NCBI GenBank assembly: GCA_947500505.1
Contig: CANMSL010000001.1
Location: forward strand, 248,001-312,000
DNA length: 64,000 nucleotides
Reading direction: 5' to 3'
From: an uncultured Aquimarina sp.
GTDB lineage: Bacteria > Bacteroidota > Bacteroidia > Flavobacteriales > Flavobacteriaceae
Position numbers and translations under genes: made by a program. The notes beneath the pieces are model-generated. The model did no database searches. It was given only the letters and a program-made list of their open reading frames with translations, and had not been told where the DNA came from. The first letter of the stretch is position 1. Every line of letters starts with the position of its first letter. Below, piece after piece: positions 1 through 7,963 of the stretch.

Positions 1-1
1 A

Positions 2-622
2 AAGCTATACTACAAATATCCAAAGGCCAACGCTCAGGGCGATTTCGGACAAGTGAGTGAAACCATCGCAGTAGAAGTATCCAATCTAGGGAATACCCAT
101 CCTTACGAAAGTATGACCATCCATACGATGATTGCAGAATTTATTGGCACTACCAATAATGTAGATTTAATACAGAATTATGGTTTGGAACCTTTTGATG
201 TTAATGTCTTGAGTATCGAACGCACCTTTTGCGAAAAGATAATCAGTCTGGTGCGTTTTTCTTATGCCGAAGAACCTCTAAAGAAACTTGCAGGCAAAGT
301 ACGCCATACCTATGACTTGCACCAAATGCTTCGACACGATAGAATAAGTGAGTTTATGCATTCTACAGATTTTGAAGCAATGTTGGTACAGGTCGGAAAG
401 GATGATGACAAAGCCATACCCAATGATAAGGATTGGCTATTGGTGCACCCATCGGAAGCAATGCTATTCAGCAAGACCAAAGAGGTTTGGGAAACCATAG
501 GAAAAACCTACAATTCCACGTTTGCCGAACTGCTTACGGGAAAGTTGCCCGAAGAAGCCCTGGTCGTAAAATCATTATTGCGGATAAGCGAACGCCTCAA
601 AAATATACAATGGACAATGTAA
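2..622 (+). CDS. AbiEii/AbiGii-type nucleotidyltransferase toxin, C-terminal part
   Basis: The reading frame is open from the first bases of the window, so the gene starts upstream and only about 206 C-terminal residues are visible. The segment around IERTFCEKI and the later KVRHTYDLHQML match the C-terminal half of AbiEii/AbiGii proteins, the nucleotidyltransferase toxins of type IV-like abortive infection systems. The catalytic nucleotidyltransferase motif would lie upstream and cannot be checked. The usual partner antitoxin (AbiEi) normally precedes the toxin gene and would also be off-window. The stop is 6 nt before the next gene, so it leads or joins a four-gene operon. Confidence 0.75.
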   Translation, partial: KLYYKYPKANAQGDFGQVSETIAVEVSNLGNTHPYESMTIHTMIAEFIGTTNNVDLIQNYGLEPFDVNVLSIERTFCEKIISLVRFSYAEEPLKKLAGKVRHTYDLHQMLRHDRISEFMHSTDFEAMLVQVGKDDDKAIPNDKDWLLVHPSEAMLFSKTKEVWETIGKTYNSTFAELLTGKLPEEALVVKSLLRISERLKNIQWTM

Positions 623-628
623 GGGCGT

Positions 629-1705
<1,077 letters not shown>

Positions 1706-1706
1706 T

Positions 1707-2804
1707 ATGAAGGTAGTTCTCGATTCGAATATCATAATAGCTGATTGGCACTTGGGTTCACCCAGTTTCAGAATATTGTTGGAAGGTTCCAATCAAGGAA
1801 AGTTGGATGTTTACGTCCCCAAAGTGGTTATCGACGAAGTCTGCAATAAATTTGAAGAGCGTTTAAAACAAGCGCAACAAAAAATCGATAAAGAATTGAA
1901 AACAGTAAAGAAACTTACTGAAGAGTCTTTTGACAATGAGGTAACCGATGATTTCATTGAGGAGAACACATCACAATATCGGAGCCAGCTCATTAAAAAG
2001 CTGAAAGAGAACAAAGTTTCATTCTTACCATACCCCAAAACCAGTCACAAGATACTTTCGCAAAAAGCGATGAAGAAAATTAAACCTTTCAATTCAAACG
2101 AAAAGGGATACCGTGATAGCCTGATTTGGAAAAATGTGAAGTCGATATTGACTGAAGATGAACAGGCAATCTCATATCCTGAAGTGATTTTTATTACGAA
2201 TAACTATACTGACTTTTCCGGCGATGGCGATAAGATACACTCAGATTTGATAAACGAATTGACTGAAGAAGAATTCGACGCATCTTCGGTAGAACTGAGA
2301 CGTGGCTTAAAGGAATTTAACGATACGACCACAAAACTATTCTTCTCGCAAGCTGAATCATTTAGGAATAGAATAAAAGATGGTAAGATTTGGGATTTTG
2401 ACATCAAGACACCCATTACCAATTTCCTTTTCGATAATTATATCGGCAAGGAATTATATCATTATCAATCAAGGGATGAGTACGAATTTGATAGTAGTAC
2501 GGTAAGTGGTATCAATGATGAAGATTTTGAGTTGGAGATTACATCGGTACAGAAACTGAATGCTACCGAGTTCATTCTTGAGGTCGCTACGGAAATTGAT
2601 ACGGAAATCGACCTATTTATAGAAAAATATACCAATTGGATGGATATGGAACCTAAGGTTGCAATTATAGACCCTGACTGGAACCGCCACGTTATGCTGG
2701 CCAGCACAAATCTTAACGTGCCTTTATCCATTACCTTAATTGTTGACGCTGATTTGGAGATAAGCAGTATTGAAATTGATAAAATTTATGACGAATACAG
2801 ATGA
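1707..2804 (+). CDS. PIN-domain protein (DUF4935-like)
   Basis: A 365-residue protein whose first 200 residues look like a PIN ribonuclease domain: MKVVLDSNIIIAD supplies the first acidic residue, VPKVVIDEV the conserved Glu near residue 44, a central GYRDSLIW the next Asp, and VIFITNNYTDF the final acidic strand. This arrangement is that of long PIN proteins such as DUF4935. The last 130 residues are an acidic, beta-rich region without a recognised domain. PIN domains are metal-dependent RNases; activity here is inferred from the conserved acidic residues. It overlaps the next gene by 4 nt, indicating translational coupling. Confidence 0.7.
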   Translation: MKVVLDSNIIIADWHLGSPSFRILLEGSNQGKLDVYVPKVVIDEVCNKFEERLKQAQQKIDKELKTVKKLTEESFDNEVTDDFIEENTSQYRSQLIKKLKENKVSFLPYPKTSHKILSQKAMKKIKPFNSNEKGYRDSLIWKNVKSILTEDEQAISYPEVIFITNNYTDFSGDGDKIHSDLINELTEEEFDASSVELRRGLKEFNDTTTKLFFSQAESFRNRIKDGKIWDFDIKTPITNFLFDNYIGKELYHYQSRDEYEFDSSTVSGINDEDFELEITSVQKLNATEFILEVATEIDTEIDLFIEKYTNWMDMEPKVAIIDPDWNRHVMLASTNLNVPLSITLIVDADLEISSIEIDKIYDEYR

Positions 2805-3376
2805 TAGATTTAAGCTTCAAAGAATTTCAAGGTTTACTGAGGAATCTACAGTTTGACAATCAGAGTTCATACGTGCAGGCATATCCAGAATTTATTCGAT
2901 ACTTCCAAAACGTTCCAATAATAGAAAAACATCATTTGGTTATAGCAGGTCATTTTACTTATGGCTGGATGCCTACGATTCTCAAATTGGATTTGAGCCA
3001 ATCAGAACATACACTCAAATTATTGAACGATGCAAAAATCGGTCAGGCTTTGACTCTTAAAGAATTGGAATATTTAAAGGGAAAAATAAATAATTCATTG
3101 GTTGGCGCTTCAAAACTGTTGCATTTTATTTCGCCTCAAAACTATGCAATATGGGACAGCCGAATTTACAAAGCCATCTTCAATCTCGAACCCTATGATT
3201 ACAGAGTAGGTAACGTAAAATTTTATACTGAATATCTCGAACTGTTGAGTAAACTGGCAAGACACAAAGAGTACCCACAAATACATCAAAATATTGAAGA
3301 AAAGGTTGGGTACAAACTCACCTCTTTAAGAGTAATTGAAATGGTGATTTTTGAAAATTCAAAATTCAAAAATTGA
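2801..3376 (+). CDS. Hypothetical protein with glycosylase-like segment
   Basis: A 191-residue protein, not confidently assigned. The segment KLLHFISPQNYAIWDSRIY (residues about 103-122) resembles the conserved core of a group of HhH/OGG-like proteins (pattern S/TKxLHFxxPxxxxIWDSR), so a DNA glycosylase-like helical fold is possible, but a catalytic Lys/Asp pair cannot be assigned. It starts inside the stop region of the PIN gene (ATGA overlap) and is the last gene of the four-gene operon. The downstream 400 bases contain no other convincing rightward gene. Function unknown. Confidence 0.55.
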   Translation: MIDLSFKEFQGLLRNLQFDNQSSYVQAYPEFIRYFQNVPIIEKHHLVIAGHFTYGWMPTILKLDLSQSEHTLKLLNDAKIGQALTLKELEYLKGKINNSLVGASKLLHFISPQNYAIWDSRIYKAIFNLEPYDYRVGNVKFYTEYLELLSKLARHKEYPQIHQNIEEKVGYKLTSLRVIEMVIFENSKFKN

Positions 3377-3553
3377 AAAAATACCATTCAAGATTTGGTA
3401 CAATATTTGCTATTAATTGAATAGAGTTAGATAATAATAAAACCTATATAAGTTCTTTAAAATTTTGGCGTAGTAGTGTATTGGGCAACAAGCTTAATCC
3501 AAGAGATTATTGTAAGTCTCGTGTGTAATTTTATAATTAAAAACATAAACAAT

Positions 3554-3685
3554 ATGAGAACACTTTTCAATAAAATCGCAGAAGTTTTAAACTTCGTAAT
3601 CATTTCAATGATAATAACCGTGATGTTTCTTTTTGGTGGGCAGACCCCCTTATCCAGCAGACTTGTCCAAATAGAAATTTCTTGA
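3554..3685 (+). CDS. Possible 43-residue membrane peptide
   Basis: A short frame starting MRTLFNKIAEVLNF with one predicted membrane helix (VIISMIITVMFLF). It lies alone in the gap after the four-gene operon and its 3' end overlaps the 5' side of the tRNA-like fold described separately. There is no convincing ribosome binding site. It could equally be chance coding in a transcribed non-coding region; kept because composition (basic start, single TM helix) is that of many small inner-membrane peptides. Confidence 0.22.
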   Translation: MRTLFNKIAEVLNFVIISMIITVMFLFGGQTPLSSRLVQIEIS

Positions 3686-3744
3686 TGAGTTCCAATCACT
3701 ATGAAGCTTGGGGATAGGTTTGAGGCTCGATTCCTCGGTCTGCT
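3656..3744 (+). ncRNA. tRNA-like 89-nt fold
   Basis: AGCAGAC (3656-3662) pairs perfectly with GTCTGCT (3738-3744) as a 7-bp acceptor-like stem, extendable by one more pair. Directly inside it, 3721-3737 form a T-arm-like hairpin: 5-bp stem TGAGG/CCTCG with the 7-nt loop CTCGATT, which differs from a T-loop only at its first base. The length, 89 nt, is that of class II tRNAs. However no canonical D-arm or anticodon arm can be drawn (best: TGAT/ATCA with an 8-nt loop), so it is not a normal tRNA. A strong terminator follows 9 nt later. It may be a degenerate tRNA, a tRNA-mimicking small RNA, or chance. Confidence 0.28.
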
Positions 3745-3752
3745 GCTAATAC

Positions 3753-3778
3753 AAAAGCTACCATATGGTAGCTTTTTT
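3753..3778 (+). terminator. Bidirectional intrinsic terminator
   Basis: AAAAGCTACCATATGGTAGC followed by a T-run forms a perfect palindromic hairpin with T-tails on both strands. It separates the rightward operon and tRNA-like region from the leftward tra operon, whose last gene ends at 3793, so it can stop transcription arriving from either side. Confidence 0.8.
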
Positions 3779-3792
3779 GTTTCGCTCAAAAC

Positions 3793-4158
3793 TTAGAATG
3801 GCGTCTTTTCTTTAGGCCGTCTCGCCGTCACCTTCCATTCGCCATCTTGTTTTATGAGTTTAAAGATACCTGGTGTCTTATCGTAGGATGTGGTGTATTT
3901 AACCCAAGCGACATCACCGTCCATTGATTCTTCGAGGACTTTGAAATTAGAATCTGAATTTTTTTTCTTACTAAACATTGCCATCACCGTATTAAAACTG
4001 GCATAGCCTTCTTCGGTGGTGTGCGCTTTTAGAACATCTTCATTGCCTTGATAAATACTCTCGAGAACAGTCTTTGCGACATCTGAGGGTTTAGAACTTT
4101 GCTCGCCGGCACAGGCAAACAGCAAGAGGACCGATAAGTAAGTGACCAATTTTTTCAT
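3793..4158 (-). CDS. DUF4878-like small lipoprotein
   Basis: A 121-residue protein with a lipoprotein signal peptide ending in LLLFACAGE (lipobox LFAC), so it is expected to be anchored in a membrane after export. The mature part (PSDVAKTVLESIYQGN..., then GEWKVTARR near the end) matches the NTF2-like DUF4878 lipoproteins. It is the last gene of the leftward conjugation operon, 6 nt after traN. It could be an accessory surface or envelope component of the transfer apparatus, or cargo; no direct evidence for either. Confidence 0.6.
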   Translation of the reverse strand: MKKLVTYLSVLLLFACAGEQSSKPSDVAKTVLESIYQGNEDVLKAHTTEEGYASFNTVMAMFSKKKNSDSNFKVLEESMDGDVAWVKYTTSYDKTPGIFKLIKQDGEWKVTARRPKEKTPF

Positions 4159-4164
4159 AATATT

Positions 4165-5019
4165 TTAATTTGGGTTATTGATATATCTATGCGATAGTTT
4201 CAGCTCTGCATTACGTTCACCATCTTTTTCATTCAGTTCTAAAATGGCTCTACGGTCATTGGATAATGAAAATTTGGGCAACACATAAACGAACCGCACC
4301 ATTTCGCCTTCTGCGATTTTTGAAGGCAGCTTATGTTTGTATAGCGGCTCTTGATACAGGCGTTGTATCGATTTCATCTTCCCCTTTGCCCTTGTTTCAA
4401 CCGAAAGGTTCAGGAAATTCATATCGTAATCCAAGGTAGAATTATTCTCAATCTGGATAACGAAGTACAGTTCTTCTTTATCAAAAACGATATTTTCAAC
4501 ATTCAAAACAATACCTTCAGTTCGCTTCTTAATTCGACCAATGCGTTGTTTTCTATTGAGAAGGTATGTGCAGAATTTTTGATAATAATACGTTCTGTTA
4601 TCTACACGCTCTTCAGAAGATTCAGCAAGAATGGAATCAGTTACAATCTGCTTTTCATTCCCGATACTATGCGATGCAGGAATGAAATAATTAAGCTTAG
4701 AAAGCTGTTTTCTGTACTTTACAATATACGAAAAAATTGAGCCATTTCTATTGATTACCAGTAAATTACTTTCCTTCCCTGGCTTGGCTTGAAGTAACCC
4801 AAAATACTGTTCTTTCTCACGGTTATACGTAAAGACAAAGTTATCCGCACCGGTAATTCCCTGCCGAATGGGTTCTGGAAAGAATAGTGCAACATTTTTA
4901 GTTTCGTTTGCATAAATGGTATCGAGGATTGTAATTGATTGTGCTGTAGTCTGTGCCGAGCATTGTTCAGGTACGAAAGTGGAAATCAGTATTGCTAATA
5001 TTAAAATGGTCGTTTTCAT
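4165..5019 (-). CDS. traN: Conjugative transposon protein TraN (DUF4138)
   Basis: A 284-residue exported protein: signal peptide (MKTTILILAILISTFV...QCSA) followed by a domain matching Bacteroidetes TraN/DUF4138, the VirB9-like outer part of the conjugation channel. Key segments are the early LDTIYANETKNVALFFPEP and the later IENNSTLDYDMNFL, typical of this family. It overlaps traM by 4 nt (ATGA), consistent with the fixed traM-traN order of Bacteroidetes conjugative elements. The function, anchoring the type IV secretion channel in the outer membrane region, is inferred from the family. Confidence 0.88.
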   Translation of the reverse strand: MKTTILILAILISTFVPEQCSAQTTAQSITILDTIYANETKNVALFFPEPIRQGITGADNFVFTYNREKEQYFGLLQAKPGKESNLLVINRNGSIFSYIVKYRKQLSKLNYFIPASHSIGNEKQIVTDSILAESSEERVDNRTYYYQKFCTYLLNRKQRIGRIKKRTEGIVLNVENIVFDKEELYFVIQIENNSTLDYDMNFLNLSVETRAKGKMKSIQRLYQEPLYKHKLPSKIAEGEMVRFVYVLPKFSLSNDRRAILELNEKDGERNAELKLSHRYINNPN

Positions 5020-5945
5020 AGTCTGGGTTTTAGAATTAATCTGTAATTGTTCAGAACGGTTACTTTTACCCTTCGGTTAGAACGCCTGAATACTTGTGTG
5101 ATTCCGCTTACTTGTGGAACACTCGGGATATTGATATCCCCAATAACATCATCGAGTACTTCTCTCGAAACTTCTTCCCTAAAGTCGTTCTTTACGTAAA
5201 TACCCTCGCTACCGTCGAGCAAGTCGAAGGCTTTGAGTTTGGTAGGATGATGTTTTATATTTTCAATGGCAATCAAGGCACGATTGGGCTGAAAACTGAT
5301 AAATCCGAAAATGGGTGTGTTCTTAGGCATCGGCTTACCATTGATAGTAGCCGATTGGGTCAGGCGCATACGCAATCGGGTATTTGCTTGCACAACTTGG
5401 TCGCCATCTACCACCACGTAAATGGTTTCATCCGTATTGCCAATGATGGAAAGTTCATTGGGCTTGGGCGAAGCGGCAAAGAACAGTTGATGTTCCAAGC
5501 CCAGTTCTTTTGCCTCGATTTTTTGTGCTCTAACGACTTCTGCGGAATCCACTTTTGGTGCGGTTTTTTGAACCACTCGCTTTTGACCTAAATTTTGATA
5601 CCGCTCTTCAGAATACTTAATCTTGCCGGCATCATAGATACTGTCCACGATGCGTTGTTTTTGTTGTTCGGGTAAATCGGTATTGTACAGTCCAGTTGAA
5701 TCCAATAGCTTTTCATCATAGATACTGGGTGCATTGGTTTCACGCACTTCTTTTAAATCGTTGATAGCATCGAGTTTGGAATCATATTCTTTTTGCTCTT
5801 CAGCAAGCTCTGGCACGAGCGTTTGCTCAAGGTTTTCATTCTCATCTTCGTCGTCACCCATCACCATCATTGAATAACCGATGAGGAATATGAGTACGGT
5901 CATCAAGACCAAAGCAAAAACGATTTTATTCTTTTCTACCTTCAT
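5016..5945 (-). CDS. traM: Conjugative transposon protein TraM
   Basis: A 309-residue VirB10-like protein: short cytoplasmic N-terminus, one membrane helix (IVFALVLMTVLIFLIGYSMMVM), an acidic/charged linker, and a C-terminal domain containing ANTRLRMRLTQSATINGK and PKNTPIFGFIS, hallmarks of the TraM family. VirB10-type proteins span the periplasm and link inner and outer parts of the secretion channel. The start at 5945 overlaps the end of traK by 20 nt and the stop overlaps traN by 4 nt, showing tight coupling within the tra operon. Confidence 0.9.
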   Translation of the reverse strand: MKVEKNKIVFALVLMTVLIFLIGYSMMVMGDDEDENENLEQTLVPELAEEQKEYDSKLDAINDLKEVRETNAPSIYDEKLLDSTGLYNTDLPEQQKQRIVDSIYDAGKIKYSEERYQNLGQKRVVQKTAPKVDSAEVVRAQKIEAKELGLEHQLFFAASPKPNELSIIGNTDETIYVVVDGDQVVQANTRLRMRLTQSATINGKPMPKNTPIFGFISFQPNRALIAIENIKHHPTKLKAFDLLDGSEGIYVKNDFREEVSREVLDDVIGDINIPSVPQVSGITQVFRRSNRRVKVTVLNNYRLILKPRL

Positions 5946-6549
5946 AATCTATTTTTTTTAAAGTGTTTTCGAAATAATTGGTAATCAAAAGCCCGTGTGG
6001 ATTGTTCGGAAAATGCCTATCGACGGCTATCAGATTTCCTGTTGAGACCAACTCATAGGTGTCGATTATGGAACCACGATTGATTTCAAAAACCGTCACG
6101 GTTCTAAAGGCATAAGTCTCACTCTGTTTTTCAATCTGGGATTCAATACGTAGTACCTTTTGTACAAGGGAATATTGTAGCAGCCTGTTATAAACACCAT
6201 CGGCCTTTTTCTGACGGTACAGATTATCCACAGAACTATTGCCCAGCCAAAGTGCCTTTTTCAAATTACGCTCATAGTTGCTGGCATCGATGTTATAGAA
6301 ATAGGTATGAAACAAATCTAAATGTGAGAGTGCCTCTACTTTAAAGTTCTCTTTTTGTGCCACCAGTTTCAATGGAATTATTGAACCATCGGTATTTACC
6401 GCGAAAGCACTATTCAATGTTTTCTTATTGATGTTATAGGCCATCCAAACCGAAAAGGAAGAGGACACCAATGCGCAGACTACCACCGCGAGTACAATAA
6501 AACGGTTCATCTTAAGGACGGCGTATATGTTTTTATAGGGTGTTTTCAT
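5926..6549 (-). CDS. traK: Conjugative transposon protein TraK
   Basis: A 207-residue VirB8-like inner-membrane protein, starting MKTPYKNIYAVLKMNRF, with one membrane helix (FIVLAVVVCALVSSSFSVWMAY) and a periplasmic domain containing SHLDLFHTYFYNID and the C-terminal NYFENTLKKIDYEGRKE. This sequence pattern (HVxxFHxxFFxL-like block) is characteristic of TraK of Bacteroidetes conjugative transposons, an assembly factor of the mating channel. It lies 10 nt after traJ and overlaps traM. Confidence 0.9.
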   Translation of the reverse strand: MKTPYKNIYAVLKMNRFIVLAVVVCALVSSSFSVWMAYNINKKTLNSAFAVNTDGSIIPLKLVAQKENFKVEALSHLDLFHTYFYNIDASNYERNLKKALWLGNSSVDNLYRQKKADGVYNRLLQYSLVQKVLRIESQIEKQSETYAFRTVTVFEINRGSIIDTYELVSTGNLIAVDRHFPNNPHGLLITNYFENTLKKIDYEGRKE

Positions 6550-6559
6550 TGGAAGAGTT

Positions 6560-7384
6560 TTAGTTGCTAAAAAGTCTGAGTGTAAAAGAGATGGCGCGTC
6601 TGTAGAGCTTGAACTTTAGAAACACGATAAAGCCAACTGAGCCCAGTTGTACTACGGGTGCAAAAAAACCTTCCCAAGTATCGCTTCCAAAAAGATTGAC
6701 CCAGAAGTTGGCATTGATTTCATCATAAATGGCATTGATAAATACATTGACCAAAAAGAAGGCAGGCACCAACATATACACCGCAGCGTATAGTTTGAAA
6801 AAATTATAGGCCAGCGACCGGAACTTCTCAAAAACAGCCAAACTAATGACCAATGGAAAAAAGGCTTGCATTATGCCCAAAAGAAAAAAACGCTCTGCCA
6901 AGAATAGCGGGTAGATAAACAAATCCAACATCCAGAGTATGGTACTTAGGATAAATGCTAATATTTTGAACCCATACAATGGTGTTACCAAGGCTTCATA
7001 GAGTAGCGTCATTGCCATACTCGCAGCGTCAAGAAGACCAACTTCCTCTTCAAGTGGTAGGTCTTGTAATTGTAAGGGTAAAAGCGCTGGCGCCGTTCCA
7101 CGGTATTGCCCTTCGATAGCAACCAAAATGCCATCGAAAAATCCCAAGACCTGAGTCGAGAAAATGACCAAGAGCACAATGGCGAAGTTCTTGGCCAATT
7201 CCCCAGGACTCAGCCCCCAAGAATACCCATCCTTATCTGCAATACCCTCATTGTATTTTTTAAGGATATTGACCAGAAAGAACAGTACCGCAAGTGTCTT
7301 CATTCCGGCAATGGTGTATTGAGAAAAATCACTTGCCTGTATGGTTTGAAAAACCGTGTCGATATATTCCAGCCCTATTGACAT
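6560..7384 (-). CDS. traJ: Conjugative transposon protein TraJ (VirB6-like)
   Basis: A 274-residue polytopic membrane protein with about six hydrophobic segments (for example AIVLLVIFSTQVLGFFDGIL and LGIMQAFFPLVISLAVF) and the conserved LAYNFFKLYAAVYMLVPAFF region of TraJ proteins. It occupies the position of VirB6, the inner-membrane channel component of type IV secretion systems. Its ATG overlaps the stop of the preceding traI by one base (TAATG). The protein is somewhat shorter than Bacteroides TraJ proteins, typical of flavobacterial elements. Confidence 0.85.
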   Translation of the reverse strand: MSIGLEYIDTVFQTIQASDFSQYTIAGMKTLAVLFFLVNILKKYNEGIADKDGYSWGLSPGELAKNFAIVLLVIFSTQVLGFFDGILVAIEGQYRGTAPALLPLQLQDLPLEEEVGLLDAASMAMTLLYEALVTPLYGFKILAFILSTILWMLDLFIYPLFLAERFFLLGIMQAFFPLVISLAVFEKFRSLAYNFFKLYAAVYMLVPAFFLVNVFINAIYDEINANFWVNLFGSDTWEGFFAPVVQLGSVGFIVFLKFKLYRRAISFTLRLFSN

Positions 7385-7959
7385 TAATATTCAGTTTCGC
7401 GATTATTCACTTTATCCTGCATCTTTCTGAATGAGATGATATCTCGGTAACGTTTCGTTCTAATGGTGATGTTTGATACCATTTCCCTTGATTCCGCCTC
7501 TTTCTTTTTGAGGACTTCGGCACGTTCGGCATCGCTCATTTTTAGGTAATCGCTGGACAGAATTTCGTCTATAAAATCAACCGTGTCTAGAGAGTTCTGT
7601 ACAATGGCGTCAAACGATTCCATTACCCGACTAACTTCATAAGGTTTGATGTAGGGCGAATTCAGAATATCCTGAAGGTCATTCTGCATTACATCGATAA
7701 GCCGTTGGTTGTTCCTGCCAATTTCTTCAACAGCCTTAAGCTGCCTAACCACGTTGGAAACCTTTTCTATGGCTTCTTTGGCATCCTTTAAAAATTTTAC
7801 GGACTTAATCATTTCTGCCGTCTGCTTACCCGATTCCAATAGCTGTTTTACCAAGCTGATAAAATTAGTGTTGTCATAGACCGGCATTCCCTGGCACGCA
7901 GCGCGTGCAGGCAGTAAAAAGATGAATGCAGTTGCGATAATTAAAATTTTTGTCTTCAT
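7384..7959 (-). CDS. traI: TraI-like conjugation protein (VirB5-like)
   Basis: A 191-residue exported protein with signal peptide (MKTKILIIATAFIFLLPARA) and a mainly alpha-helical, coiled-coil-prone mature part (LVKQLLESGKQTAEMIKSVK... repeated heptad-like pattern). Position between the TraG ATPase and TraJ, plus the YDNTNFISLVKQL opening, fits the DUF4141/TraI group of Bacteroidetes elements, thought to correspond to VirB5. The family assignment rests more on position, length and composition than on specific motifs. Confidence 0.7.
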   Translation of the reverse strand: MKTKILIIATAFIFLLPARAACQGMPVYDNTNFISLVKQLLESGKQTAEMIKSVKFLKDAKEAIEKVSNVVRQLKAVEEIGRNNQRLIDVMQNDLQDILNSPYIKPYEVSRVMESFDAIVQNSLDTVDFIDEILSSDYLKMSDAERAEVLKKKEAESREMVSNITIRTKRYRDIISFRKMQDKVNNRETEY

Positions 7960-7963
7960 AGCT

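Noticed and set aside
3457..3789. A 110-residue frame on the minus strand across the tRNA-like region
   Set aside because: It runs through the terminator and fold, lacks any family signal, and looks like chance coding.
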